From the NCBI GenBank assembly GCA_947477745.1, contig CANJUF010000003.1:1-64000 (forward strand): 64,000 nucleotides of DNA, given 5' to 3'. This stretch comes from Sphingomonadaceae bacterium. Lineage in GTDB: Bacteria > Pseudomonadota > Alphaproteobacteria > Sphingomonadales > Sphingomonadaceae. Under the pieces are notes generated by a model that saw nothing but the letters and a program-made list of their open reading frames with translations, did no database searches and was not told the DNA's origin. The position numbers were made by a program, and so were the translations under genes. Below are positions 47,466 to 57,016 of this stretch, in pieces (the stretch's first letter is position 1; the number at the start of each line of letters is the position of its first letter).

Positions 47466-49274
47466 GTGAGCTCAATCAGCGGCGAAACGCCCGAAATCGA
47501 CCTCGACGCGCTGACCCGCAAGTATGAGGAAGAGCGCGCCAAGCGCCTGCGGGCCGAGGGGCTCGGCCAATACCGGGAAGCGAAGGGCGAGTTCGCCCGC
47601 TTCGCGCAGGATCCCAATTCTGACCCTGACTTCGCGCGCGATCCGGTGCGGCGAGATGCCAATGTGCTGATTATCGGCGGCGGCTTTGGCGGATTGCTCG
47701 CTGCCGCGCATGTGCGCAGGGAAGGCGTGGAGGACATCGTCATTGTCGACCGCGCCGGGGATTTCGGCGGCACCTGGTACTGGAACCGCTATCCCGGCGT
47801 GCGCTGCGACGTGGAAGCCTATGTATATGTGCCGTTGCTGGAGGAAACCGGTTTCGTTCCCAGCGAGAAATACGCCAAGGGCGCTGAAATCCAGCACCAG
47901 TGCCGCCTGATCGGCGAGCATTTCGATCTTTATCGCGGCGCGCTGTTCCGGACATCGATCGAAACGCTCGATTGGGACGAGGCCCGCCAGCGCTGGATCG
48001 TCAGGACCGACCGGGGCGACGAGATCGCCGCGAAATTCATCGTTTCGGCGACCGGGCATTATTCCAGCCTCAAACTGCCTGGCATTCCCGGAATCGAGCA
48101 ATTCGCAGGACCAAGCTTTCATACCAGCCGCTGGGACTACCGCGTTACCGGCGGCGACGCTGACGGCGAATTGACGGGCCTTGCCGGAAAGCGCGTGGGC
48201 GTGATCGGCACCGGCTCGACCGGCATCCAGTGCGTGCCGCCATTGGCCGAGTGGGCGGAGCAGCTTTACGTGTTCCAGCGCACGCCTTGCTCTATCGACG
48301 TGCGCGGTAACCGCCCCACCGATGTCGAGTGGTTCACTTCGCAAAGTCCCGGATGGTGGCAGGAGCGGGTTGAGAACTTCACCAACTGGACCTCGGGCAT
48401 CCAGAAGGGCGAGGATCTGATCGCCGATAGCTGGACCAACCTGCTCGGCGAGCCGACGGCGGTCGCCGGCGGCGTGGTCGGCGAGGTCGATCCGGCCGAA
48501 ATGCTGCGCGCCGAACTGCTCAAGATGGAAAAGGTGCGGCAGCGCGTCGATACCATCGTCGAGGACAAGGCCGCAGCCGAAGCGCTCAAGCCCTGGTATC
48601 ACTATTTCTGCAAGCGCCCTGGTTTCAGCGACGATTACCTGCAAACCTTCAACCGGCCGAACGTCACCCTGGTCGATACGGGCGGGCAGGGGGTGGAGCG
48701 AATTACCGCGAGCGGAGTGGTGGTCGGCGGCACTGAATATCCGGTCGATGTCCTTGTCTTCGCCACCGGGTTCGAATTCATGACCAGCTATACGCGCGAG
48801 GCCGGCTTCGCCATCACCGGCAGGAACGGGTTGTCGCTTGACGAGCACTGGTCGCACGGCGCCCACACGCTGTGGGGCATGCAAACGCGCGGCTTTCCCA
48901 ACTTCTTCCTGATGAGCCTGCTGCAATCGGGCGTCTCGATCAATTACATGCACATTGCGGACGCGCAGACGCGCTATATCGCGTCGGTGATCGGGCATTG
49001 CCTGAGGGAACATGTTGCCACCGTGGGACCGACCGCCGAGGCCGAGGACGCCTGGGTTGAGCGGATCGTATCGCTGAGCGGTGCGCGCAAGGCCTTCCTG
49101 CAAGCCTGCACCCCGGGCTATTTCAACCAGGAAGGCCAGCCCCAGCCCGAGTTCGAGCTCAACATTCCCTTCGGCGGCGGCCCGCACGAATATCTCGATC
49201 TGGTGCGCGCCGCCCGCGAAGGCGGGTTTGTGGACGTGCTGGAATTCACTCAGCCAGCCAGGACAGGAGAATGA
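47466..49274 (+). CDS. Baeyer-Villiger-type flavin monooxygenase (cyclic ketone type)
   Basis: VLIIGGGFGGLLAAAHVR, GGTWYWNRYPGVRCDVEAYVYVPLLEE, FAGPSFHTSRWDY fingerprint; GTG start. Confidence 0.93.
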   Translation: MSSISGETPEIDLDALTRKYEEERAKRLRAEGLGQYREAKGEFARFAQDPNSDPDFARDPVRRDANVLIIGGGFGGLLAAAHVRREGVEDIVIVDRAGDFGGTWYWNRYPGVRCDVEAYVYVPLLEETGFVPSEKYAKGAEIQHQCRLIGEHFDLYRGALFRTSIETLDWDEARQRWIVRTDRGDEIAAKFIVSATGHYSSLKLPGIPGIEQFAGPSFHTSRWDYRVTGGDADGELTGLAGKRVGVIGTGSTGIQCVPPLAEWAEQLYVFQRTPCSIDVRGNRPTDVEWFTSQSPGWWQERVENFTNWTSGIQKGEDLIADSWTNLLGEPTAVAGGVVGEVDPAEMLRAELLKMEKVRQRVDTIVEDKAAAEALKPWYHYFCKRPGFSDDYLQTFNRPNVTLVDTGGQGVERITASGVVVGGTEYPVDVLVFATGFEFMTSYTREAGFAITGRNGLSLDEHWSHGAHTLWGMQTRGFPNFFLMSLLQSGVSINYMHIADAQTRYIASVIGHCLREHVATVGPTAEAEDAWVERIVSLSGARKAFLQACTPGYFNQEGQPQPEFELNIPFGGGPHEYLDLVRAAREGGFVDVLEFTQPARTGE

Positions 49275-50725
49275 TCATGACCAAGCCGGCCTTTCCCGTC
49301 GAAGAAGTGCGCGACGACCTGATCCCGCTCGCCGACTATCTCGATCGAGATTTTGCGGCGCTGGAGGCGAGGAACCTTTGGCCCAAGGTCTGGCAACAAG
49401 CGTGTCGGCTCGAGGAGATCGAGAAGGTCGGCGATTTCGTAGTCTATGAAATCCTCGATGATTCGATTCTGGTCGTGCGCACCGGCGAAGGCGAGGCGGA
49501 TATTGCCGCCATGCACAACGTCTGCCCGCATCGCGGCACCTTGCTGGCCGAGGGCACTGGCCATGTGCGCGAATTCCTCTGCCCGTTCCACGGCTGGCGC
49601 TTCGGCCTCGACGGCGAAAATTTGGAAGTGGTGGACAGGGGCGATTGGGGCAATTGCCTTGCCGATGCCGACACCAACCTGAGCCGTATCCAGCATGGCG
49701 TATGGGGCGGCTGGGTGTGGATCAACATGGACCCCGATTGCCAGCCGCTTGCCGAATTCCTCGAGCCGATGGCTTCGCGCTGCGGTCTGCATGAGTTCGA
49801 GAAGCTGCGCCTCGCCTGGTACAAGACCACCACGGTCGAGGCCAACTGGAAGACCACCATGGAAGCGTTCATGGAGTTCTACCATGTCCAGACCACGCAC
49901 CGGCAGATGCTCACCTATACCCGTGACTATTCGACCAGCCGGGGCATGGGGCGGCATGGCTGGATGAGCTACGAATTCGACACCGGCTTGCCGGTCGGCC
50001 GTTCCGAGCGGCTCGAACCGAAGGAAGTCGCTGATTTCCGAGAATATCTTTACGAATATGGCCGCCAGTTCAAGGAAGACCTCGGCACCATGCAGACCGA
50101 GCGCGGGTTCCAGGCAATCCAGAGGCTGCGAGAACTTCCCGCCGATACTCCGCCCGAGGAAGTGCTCGCGCAGTGGGGCGCGAATATCTACACCGCCGCG
50201 ATCGAGAGCGGGGCGGGCTGGCCCGAGGGCATCACCCCCGAATACATGGCCGAGACCGGCTTTGATTGGGCAGTGTTTCCCAACACCGTGTTTCTCCATC
50301 CCGCGATCGAATCGGTGCTGTGGTATCGCTTCCGCCCGCATCCTGACGACTTCGAAAAGACCGTAATGGACACCTATTCGCTCGAGCGCTTTGCTCCCGG
50401 CGAACAGCCTGAATGGGAGCATCAGGTTTTCGCGCGTCCCGAAGACGGCGATTATCCGCTTATCTACCGGCAGGATTTCGAGAACATACCCAGGGTCCAG
50501 AAGGGCATGAAGTCGAGCGGATTCAGGGCGGCGCGGACCAATCCCTATCAAGAACGCGCAATCGCCAATTTCCACCGCCGCCTGCGCGAGTTCCTGATCG
50601 ATCCGCACGCGGGCGACAACCTGAAGGCCGAGAGCCGATTGCCGCCGCCCGACAAGTGCAGCGGCGATCTCGATCCGGCGATCGACCGCGTGAAGGAAAC
50701 GTCAACCGATCAGGGCATGCAATGA
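49271..50725 (+). CDS. aromatic ring-hydroxylating Rieske oxygenase alpha subunit
   Basis: NVCPHRGTLLAEGTGHVREFLCPFHGWRF; NWKTTMEAFMEFYHVQTTH. Confidence 0.95.
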   Translation: MIMTKPAFPVEEVRDDLIPLADYLDRDFAALEARNLWPKVWQQACRLEEIEKVGDFVVYEILDDSILVVRTGEGEADIAAMHNVCPHRGTLLAEGTGHVREFLCPFHGWRFGLDGENLEVVDRGDWGNCLADADTNLSRIQHGVWGGWVWINMDPDCQPLAEFLEPMASRCGLHEFEKLRLAWYKTTTVEANWKTTMEAFMEFYHVQTTHRQMLTYTRDYSTSRGMGRHGWMSYEFDTGLPVGRSERLEPKEVADFREYLYEYGRQFKEDLGTMQTERGFQAIQRLRELPADTPPEEVLAQWGANIYTAAIESGAGWPEGITPEYMAETGFDWAVFPNTVFLHPAIESVLWYRFRPHPDDFEKTVMDTYSLERFAPGEQPEWEHQVFARPEDGDYPLIYRQDFENIPRVQKGMKSSGFRAARTNPYQERAIANFHRRLREFLIDPHAGDNLKAESRLPPPDKCSGDLDPAIDRVKETSTDQGMQ

Positions 50726-50738
50726 CGACCTGAACGGG

Positions 50739-51041
50739 TCAGGGACTCTCGGGATCGGAATCGTGCCCGTGGCCATTTTCATGTCCCAGTCCGATATCCT
50801 TGAAGTGCCCGTAACCGTTGCCGTTGCCCGGCTTTTCGCCATCGGCATTGGGTAGCCCCTGCGATTTGTCGGAAGCAGATGATGTCGGTAGGTTCTTGGC
50901 GCTGACCTGTATCGCGGCGTCCGTGGGCCGAACATCCCGCACAGCATTCGCGCCCGACTGATTGTCCTTGGCCAGAGTTGCTGATCCGGCGAAGAACACC
51001 GCCGCACCAGCGGCGATCTTTAGTGTCGATGTGAAGTTCAT
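50739..51041 (-). CDS. small secreted Gly/Asn/His-rich protein
   Basis: MNFTSTLKIAAGAAVFFAGSATLA signal peptide; C-terminal GNGNGYGHFKDIGLGHENGHGHDSDPESP. Confidence 0.65.
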   Translation of the reverse strand: MNFTSTLKIAAGAAVFFAGSATLAKDNQSGANAVRDVRPTDAAIQVSAKNLPTSSASDKSQGLPNADGEKPGNGNGYGHFKDIGLGHENGHGHDSDPESP

Positions 51042-51321
51042 CGAAACCTCCATTTCAAATGTGCAGCACTCGACAGCCTTCTGGAATCGTCACGATCCCA
51101 GAAGCTATCTCGCTCCCCGAAATGATCTGTATTCACGGCCGAGATCGAGCCAGGGCCGTTACACTTTGTTTACCCGTGGTAACTACCGAATTACCGGGCA
51201 TGGTTATTTTGATCTTAAGGACGAATAAAGCAATCGTTAGGCCCTTAGGCGCAGCGGCGCCGAACCCGCGCCGAAAACGTTCAGCCGGGAGGCGTTCGAT
51301 TTTCGGGACGGGTGGTTCAGG

Positions 51322-52869
51322 TCAGCTCGCGAATTTCGCGCGCAGCGCCTTCTTGTCCGGCTTGCCCACCGGCGTCTGCGGGATGGCATCGACGAAATCG
51401 ACCGACTTGGGCGCCTGATACGAACCCTTGGCTTGTGCCACCATGGTAATCAGTTCGTCGCCTGGAACCTCCTGTCCCGGCTTGGCGACGACGACCGCCT
51501 TGACCGCTTCCCCCCACCTTGCATCGGGCACGCCGATCACCGCGACTTCGGCGACGGCGGGATGCTGCGCGATCACCATCTCGACCTCGCGCGGATAGAT
51601 GTTGAAGCCCCCCGATACGATCATGTCCTTCACCCGGTCGACGATGCGCAGGAAGCCGTCGGGATCGCGCACCGCGACATCGCCGGTGTGCAGCCATCCG
51701 CCCTTGAACACCTCCTTGTTCAGCTCCTCGTCGAGATAGCCGTTCATGACAAGCGGGCCTTGAGCGACGATCTCACCCGGCTCGCCGTCGGGCACTTCGT
51801 TGCCATCGGCATCGTGCAGTTCGAGCCGGACATAGGGGCACGGCAGACCGCAACTCGCGAGGCGGCGCATGTCGTTCACGTCATGATCGCCCTTGCGGAA
51901 GTAGGTCAGCACCATCGGCGCTTCGGCCTGGCCATAGAACTGCGCGAACACCGGTCCGATCCGCTCGATGGCCTCTTTCAGGCGCACCGGGTTCATCAGC
52001 GAGGCGCCGTAGAAGATAGTCTCGAGGCTGGAGAGATCGAATTCGTCCATGCGCGGGTGATCGAGCAGCGCATAGATCATCGTCGGCACCAGCATCATGC
52101 AGTTGATTTTGTAATCCTGGATGCATTGCAGAACCTGCAGGGGATCGAACTTGGGCAGGATCAGGAAAGTGCCGCCCTTGAGCAGCGCGGGCATGAACAT
52201 GGTGCCGCCGGCGTGAGTCAGCGGCGCGCACGACAGAATATGCGGCTGGAGCGGCCATTCCCATTCGGACTGGATGATCATCGCGCATTGCTGGCCGCTG
52301 CGCGCGGCGCTGGGGATCGCCTTGGGTTTGCCGGTGGTGCCGCCGGAGTATGAACGGCGGCCGATATAGTCGCCGTCGATCACCGGGGGCACGAGTTTCT
52401 TCGGCTCGAACGATGCCGCGAGCTCGCGAATATCGGGCGCAATTGTGCTCGGTCCGACTGACAGCAGCGTGATCCCCGGCTCCTCGCGCTTGATATCGGC
52501 GGCGGCTTTCTCGAAACGCTCTGCCTCGAAAATAAGCACATCGACACCGGCATCGCGCACGATGGTAAGCTGGTCCGCCAGCGAGCTCATCGCGTGGATC
52601 GGCACCATCAGCGAGGGGATCATCGACGTCGCGTGGCCGATGTGCAGTGTTTCGGGCAGGTTTGAAGCCAGCATCGAGACGCAGCTATTGCTCGTTACAC
52701 CTACGCTTTGCAGCGCCTGCATGAAACGGCTGGTCTCGTCGCGCATGTCGCGCACCGAAAGCGTCGGTCCGTCAAGCTGGCGCAGCAACGGCAGGTCGGG
52801 ATAATTGTTGAGCGCATTGGCCAGAACGTCCGCGCCGTAGAGCGGGCGGTGCAGGTCGGTCATGGTCAA
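51322..52869 (-). CDS. acyl-CoA ligase (ANL superfamily), intact paralogue of 21062-22606
   Basis: SYSGGTTGKPKAI, GWLHTGDVAVRDPDGFLRIVDRVKDMIVSGGFNIYPRE, TPVGKPDKKALR with catalytic Lys. Confidence 0.94.
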   Translation of the reverse strand: MTMTDLHRPLYGADVLANALNNYPDLPLLRQLDGPTLSVRDMRDETSRFMQALQSVGVTSNSCVSMLASNLPETLHIGHATSMIPSLMVPIHAMSSLADQLTIVRDAGVDVLIFEAERFEKAAADIKREEPGITLLSVGPSTIAPDIRELAASFEPKKLVPPVIDGDYIGRRSYSGGTTGKPKAIPSAARSGQQCAMIIQSEWEWPLQPHILSCAPLTHAGGTMFMPALLKGGTFLILPKFDPLQVLQCIQDYKINCMMLVPTMIYALLDHPRMDEFDLSSLETIFYGASLMNPVRLKEAIERIGPVFAQFYGQAEAPMVLTYFRKGDHDVNDMRRLASCGLPCPYVRLELHDADGNEVPDGEPGEIVAQGPLVMNGYLDEELNKEVFKGGWLHTGDVAVRDPDGFLRIVDRVKDMIVSGGFNIYPREVEMVIAQHPAVAEVAVIGVPDARWGEAVKAVVVAKPGQEVPGDELITMVAQAKGSYQAPKSVDFVDAIPQTPVGKPDKKALRAKFAS

Positions 52870-52942
52870 TGTTCTCTCCCTTCGATCTGTTCTTCGTCAT
52901 TCCAGTTTAAGCCGGAATCCAGCTATTGTCTTTGCTTGTGGA

Positions 52943-52960
52943 CCCCGGCCTTCGCCGGGG
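52943..52960. repeat. REP-like hairpin
   Basis: CCCCGGC-CTTC-GCCGGGG, flanked by CATTCC...GGAATCC remnant. Confidence 0.5.
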
Positions 52961-52983
52961 CGGCGCCCAATTTCAAGGCAAAC

Positions 52984-53175
52984 TTAATTGGCGAAAATCA
53001 GCGCGGGAAGCTCACGGATCGCGGCGGGGTCGGCAGCCTCGTCGGGTCGGGGAATCGCGTCGGGCTCGGGAATATCGAGCCACGAATAGTCGACCGCGTC
53101 GCCGGGCCGGTAAGGCGGCTCGGGCACGTGAAGCGATAGGTTCGGCCGGTTTGCGCCCGGCTGCTGTCGGGGCAT
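52984..53175 (-). pseudogene. truncated N-terminal fragment resembling branched-chain 2-oxoacid dehydrogenase E1 alpha
   Basis: NRPNLSLHVPEPPYRPGDAVDYSWLDIPEPDAIPRPDEAADPAAIRELP resembles the BCKDH E1-alpha N-terminus; no E1 core follows. Confidence 0.65.
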
Positions 53176-53240
53176 CATTTCCCTCGCGCGGCGTGACTGC
53201 ATCAACGATCCGCGACACTACGCGGTTCCGCGTCCGAGTG

Positions 53241-54248
53241 CTAGGCGGTCAACCGTGCAGCCCAATCGGCGATCCGCTCGAAGCTGGCGTGGCGCGAAGG
53301 GAAGATAAACAGGTTGTGACCTGTGTCCTCGGGCCGGAAAATCTCAAGCGAGGGACAGGCGGAAAATTGCGCGTGCAGCGCCTCGCCAGCATCGACGAAA
53401 TCGTGAGTGCCGGTGACGACGAGGATCGGCACATCGATCGCGGCGCTGGGCCGGTCGCTGGCTCCGGGAAACATCGAGAACAGGCCCGGCTGGGTGAGCA
53501 GCGGCGCACCCGCTGCGCGCAGTGTGAGCTTGCCGTCAGGGTCGGCATTATCGGTATGAAACGAGGGGCTGCCCTGGCCGCGCCCGCGCCGCTTGTCACG
53601 GCCGGCTTGCGCATCGATCCGCGCGGTTCCGAAGCGCTCGCGCGCAAGTTCGGGCAAGTAGGCGCGCAGCCATTCGGGATCACGCGCCTTGTCCACGGCA
53701 TCGGCAGGCAGGACGTCTGGCAGGCCGCCCGAGCCGTATCCCAGCAGCACCAGGCCGGAAAAGACCCCGCCCGTTCCCTGCATCTCGATCGTCACCACCG
53801 CGCCCATCGAATGGCCGCAACCCAGCGCGACCAGATCGGGCAGGGGATCGAGGCCGGGCACGAGACTGCCTTCGCGCAGGCCCGTTAGTACAGCTGTTGC
53901 AGCCTTTGAATGCGTCTCGGCGAGGAAATCCAGCGTCACAGCCCACAGGTCGTCTGGTTCGCCGGAGCTGCCTATGCCGGGATGATCGGCCAGCACGACG
54001 ATGAAGCCGCGCCGTGCCAATGCCTCGGCCATGCTGAAGCGGCGGTCGGCCTCATCACCCAGGTCGAAGTAGGAAAGATTCATGTACCCGCCCGGCAGGC
54101 AGTAAAACACGGCCCGGGGCGAGGGTGCGTCCTCGGTCGGCAGAACCACTCGCAGACCGACAAGCAGCGCCTCGCCCGGCCGGATTTCGCCAGCCGGGAC
54201 GGTGCAATCGAAGCGGCGTATGACGCTTTGCGCGGTACTCGTTTCCAT
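53241..54248 (-). CDS. alpha/beta hydrolase
   Basis: VLADHPGIGSSGEP; GCGHSMGAVV nucleophile elbow; C-terminal VTGTHDFVDAGEAL and EDTGHN. Confidence 0.85.
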   Translation of the reverse strand: METSTAQSVIRRFDCTVPAGEIRPGEALLVGLRVVLPTEDAPSPRAVFYCLPGGYMNLSYFDLGDEADRRFSMAEALARRGFIVVLADHPGIGSSGEPDDLWAVTLDFLAETHSKAATAVLTGLREGSLVPGLDPLPDLVALGCGHSMGAVVTIEMQGTGGVFSGLVLLGYGSGGLPDVLPADAVDKARDPEWLRAYLPELARERFGTARIDAQAGRDKRRGRGQGSPSFHTDNADPDGKLTLRAAGAPLLTQPGLFSMFPGASDRPSAAIDVPILVVTGTHDFVDAGEALHAQFSACPSLEIFRPEDTGHNLFIFPSRHASFERIADWAARLTA

Positions 54249-54266
54249 GTGCCGGACGTAGTGCGT

Positions 54267-55388
54267 TCAGCCTCCGCCGAACAGACGCAGTCCATTGCCG
54301 CCAAGGATCTTCATGCGGTCCTCGCCGTGGATGTTGGCTGCGGTGAACTGCTTGTCGATATGATCGATCGAGTTCGGCCACGAAGTTGCCGGGTGAGGGA
54401 AATCGGTCGACCACATCAGCGAATCTGGGCCGAAATATTCGTAAGCAACCTTGAGACCATGCGGCTCGTACATGAAGGTCGCACCCATCTGGCGCTTGAA
54501 ATATTCGCTCGGCAGCATCGAGAGCTGCGGGAACTTGTAGTGGCCCTGGATGATGCGCCCGTCGAGGATGACGTCGAACAGGAACGGCAGCCAGCCCAGG
54601 CCGGGCTCGACGAACACGACCTTGAGCTTGGTGAAGCGCTCGAGCGTTCCGGGAAGAATCCACAGGCTGATAGTCTCTGCCATCTGGAACGGCGGCATGC
54701 CCAGTGCGACGGCGCGCTGTTCGGTCGGATCGCGCTTGATCAGGTCCATATACTGGTTGTTGGTGTCGAGGTGGTTGAGCACGGTGATGCCGATTTCCGA
54801 GCATGCGCCCCACAGCTTGTCATAGTGCGTATCGAAATAGTCCTTGAGGCCGACCTCGCTGGGGAAGGGCGGCAGCTGAATGCAGCGCGCGCCGCGGGCC
54901 GCCAGGCGCTCGACTTCCTTGACCGACCAGTCGATGTCGAACGGCAGCATCTGGTATGCGGTCCACAGCCGGTCGGTATCCACCGAGGCGAAATCGGCCA
55001 TGGCGTCGTTGTAGCCCGAGAGGATTTCCTTCCAGTCATCCCCGCAATAGTGCGGCGAGCAGACCTTGGCCGCGCCGACTTCGGGAAAGATCACTTCCGA
55101 CCAGACGCCGTCCTTGTCCATCGACTTGAGCTTTTCGTTGGGATCGAAATGGCCGGGATCGGACCAGGCGACCTCGTCGAACATGTCGTTGATGTTGGGT
55201 TCCCATCCACCGCGCGCCTTGACGCCGTCGGCCTTGAACTGGCGGTTGGCGTTGACATAGATCTCGCGCAGCCGCTCGGGCAGGCGGGCTGTCACCCATT
55301 CATCGGTGAAGAACACGTGGCTGTCGACGGAAACAAGCTTTTCAGGAAGCTCGATCTTGCTGCGATCAATCGAGGTCTGGACGTTCAT
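54267..55388 (-). CDS. amidohydrolase-family protein
   Basis: VSVDSHVFFTDEWV N-terminus, ILDGRIIQGHYKFPQLSMLPSEYFKRQM, SLMWSTDFPHPATSWPNS. Confidence 0.88.
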   Translation of the reverse strand: MNVQTSIDRSKIELPEKLVSVDSHVFFTDEWVTARLPERLREIYVNANRQFKADGVKARGGWEPNINDMFDEVAWSDPGHFDPNEKLKSMDKDGVWSEVIFPEVGAAKVCSPHYCGDDWKEILSGYNDAMADFASVDTDRLWTAYQMLPFDIDWSVKEVERLAARGARCIQLPPFPSEVGLKDYFDTHYDKLWGACSEIGITVLNHLDTNNQYMDLIKRDPTEQRAVALGMPPFQMAETISLWILPGTLERFTKLKVVFVEPGLGWLPFLFDVILDGRIIQGHYKFPQLSMLPSEYFKRQMGATFMYEPHGLKVAYEYFGPDSLMWSTDFPHPATSWPNSIDHIDKQFTAANIHGEDRMKILGGNGLRLFGGG

Positions 55389-55424
55389 GGATTTTCCCTT
55401 CAGATGGAATAGCTTATTGAAATG

Positions 55425-56588
55425 TCAGTCTTTCGCGAAGATCACCGCGCCATTGCCGGAAGAGAACAGCACCAGTTCGGCATCCTTGCGCTGGTTGGAC
55501 GCGACACCGCGGAGCTGGCGTACGCCTTCGGTCACCATGTTGAGCCCGTGGATATAGGCCTCGCCGATCAGACCGCCGTTGGTGTTAAGCGGCAGTTCGC
55601 CGTCGAGTGCGATCGCGCCGGACTTGACGAAATCGAGCGCCTCGCCCGGTCCGCAAAACCCGAATGCCTCAAGCTGCCGCACCACTTCGGGTGAAAACGC
55701 ATCGTAAAGCAGCGCCACGTCGATATCCTTCGGCCCGACGCCCGCCGCCTCGAACACGCGGCGCGCCGAGTTCACCGTCTGCTGAGTGACCATCGGATCA
55801 TCGGTGTAATAAGGCGTCAGCGGCTCGACATTATAGGGTATCGAAGCCGCCGAACCGAGTATGCGCACGTGCTCGCCTTTCAGGTCGCGTGCGCGCTCGC
55901 GGCTGGTGACGAGCAGCGCCACGCCGCCATCGCTCTCCTGGCAGCAGTCGAACAAGCGCAGTACCGGATCCGCGATCCATTTCGAGTTCTGATGGTCGTC
56001 GAGCGTGATCGGTTTGCCGTAGAACCGCGCCAGCGGATTGGTGGCCGCATAGGCGCGCTGCTGGACGACGAGGTGGCCCAGATCTGCGTTGGTCACGCCG
56101 TACTTGGCCATATAGCGCTGGAAGCCCAGCGCCGAGCATGCTCCGGGAAACTGCAGCCCGTAGGGGATGCCCCAGATCGTATAGGTCATGTCATTGATGC
56201 GGCTGCCCTTGGGCGTGCTGTTGGGTTGGCCAAAGCGATATTCCGACCGCTCGTTCATCGCCCGCCAGATCACCACCGTGCTCGCCGCGCCCGAGGCGAC
56301 AGCGGCGCAGGCATGATGGATCGTCATGGCGGAGCCGCCACCGCCCATTGGCAGGCGGACCGAATATTTCAGGTCCTCGATGCCGAGAGCGCGCATCAGC
56401 GAGACTTCGTCGTTGTTGTCGATGGTATAGGTAACGATCCCGTCGATGTCTTTGGCGGTCAGGCCGGCATCGTCGAGCGCGGCGAGAATAGCATCGCAAA
56501 CGAGGCGAAGTTCACTGCGGCCCGAATCGGTCGAAAACTCGGTCTGGCCGATGCCGGCGATGGCGCATTGGGTCATCAGGTTGGTCAT
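55425..56588 (-). CDS. thiolase-like protein (lipid-transfer/Ltp2-type), nucleophile Cys apparently absent
   Basis: IAGIGQTEFSTDSGRSELRLVCDAILAALDDAGL; PMGGGGSAMTIHHACAAVASGAASTVVIWRA; NTNGGLIGEAYIHGLN. Confidence 0.9.
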   Translation of the reverse strand: MTNLMTQCAIAGIGQTEFSTDSGRSELRLVCDAILAALDDAGLTAKDIDGIVTYTIDNNDEVSLMRALGIEDLKYSVRLPMGGGGSAMTIHHACAAVASGAASTVVIWRAMNERSEYRFGQPNSTPKGSRINDMTYTIWGIPYGLQFPGACSALGFQRYMAKYGVTNADLGHLVVQQRAYAATNPLARFYGKPITLDDHQNSKWIADPVLRLFDCCQESDGGVALLVTSRERARDLKGEHVRILGSAASIPYNVEPLTPYYTDDPMVTQQTVNSARRVFEAAGVGPKDIDVALLYDAFSPEVVRQLEAFGFCGPGEALDFVKSGAIALDGELPLNTNGGLIGEAYIHGLNMVTEGVRQLRGVASNQRKDAELVLFSSGNGAVIFAKD

Positions 56589-57016
56589 GCCGCGCCTGCC
56601 TTTCCGGCGAGCCGGAATACCGGCAGGCTCTTGCCGCTGGCGGTCTTCTCGAAATCGACGACCACGGGCGCGTCATTCACAAGCTCTTCCAGAGTGGCAT
56701 CGACGATGTTGGTGATCAGGCGAATGCCGCCTTCTTCAAGATCGACGAGCGCCACGATCGGCGGCTCGTCGAAGCCGATCGGCGGCGGGTAGGACACGCG
56801 CATGAAGCTGTAGATCGTGCCGCGCCCCGACATCGGTGTTGGCACCCGTTCAGCCGAGTGACACTCAGGGCAGATCGGACGAGGCGGATGGTGCATCGCG
56901 CCGCAATTGCCGCATTTCTGGATCGAGAGCCGCCCTTCGGCGGCCTCGTCCCAGAACCAGTCGGTGTTGCGGGTCGACATCGGGTCGAGCCGCTTCGATT
57001 GACGTTGCTGGTTCAT
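56585..57016 (-). CDS. Zn-ribbon OB-fold (DUF35) protein
   Basis: SIQKCGNCGAMHHPPRPICPECHSAE; ATGA overlaps with both neighbours. Confidence 0.93.
   Translation of the reverse strand: MNQQRQSKRLDPMSTRNTDWFWDEAAEGRLSIQKCGNCGAMHHPPRPICPECHSAERVPTPMSGRGTIYSFMRVSYPPPIGFDEPPIVALVDLEEGGIRLITNIVDATLEELVNDAPVVVDFEKTASGKSLPVFRLAGKAGAA

Noticed and set aside
47472-49187. 571-aa minus-strand ORF opposite the second BVMO
   Set aside because: Shadow ORF over a well-supported plus-strand BVMO.
53910-55412. 500-aa plus-strand ORF over hydrolase and amidohydrolase genes
   Set aside because: Spans two convincing minus-strand genes; typical GC-rich antisense frame.
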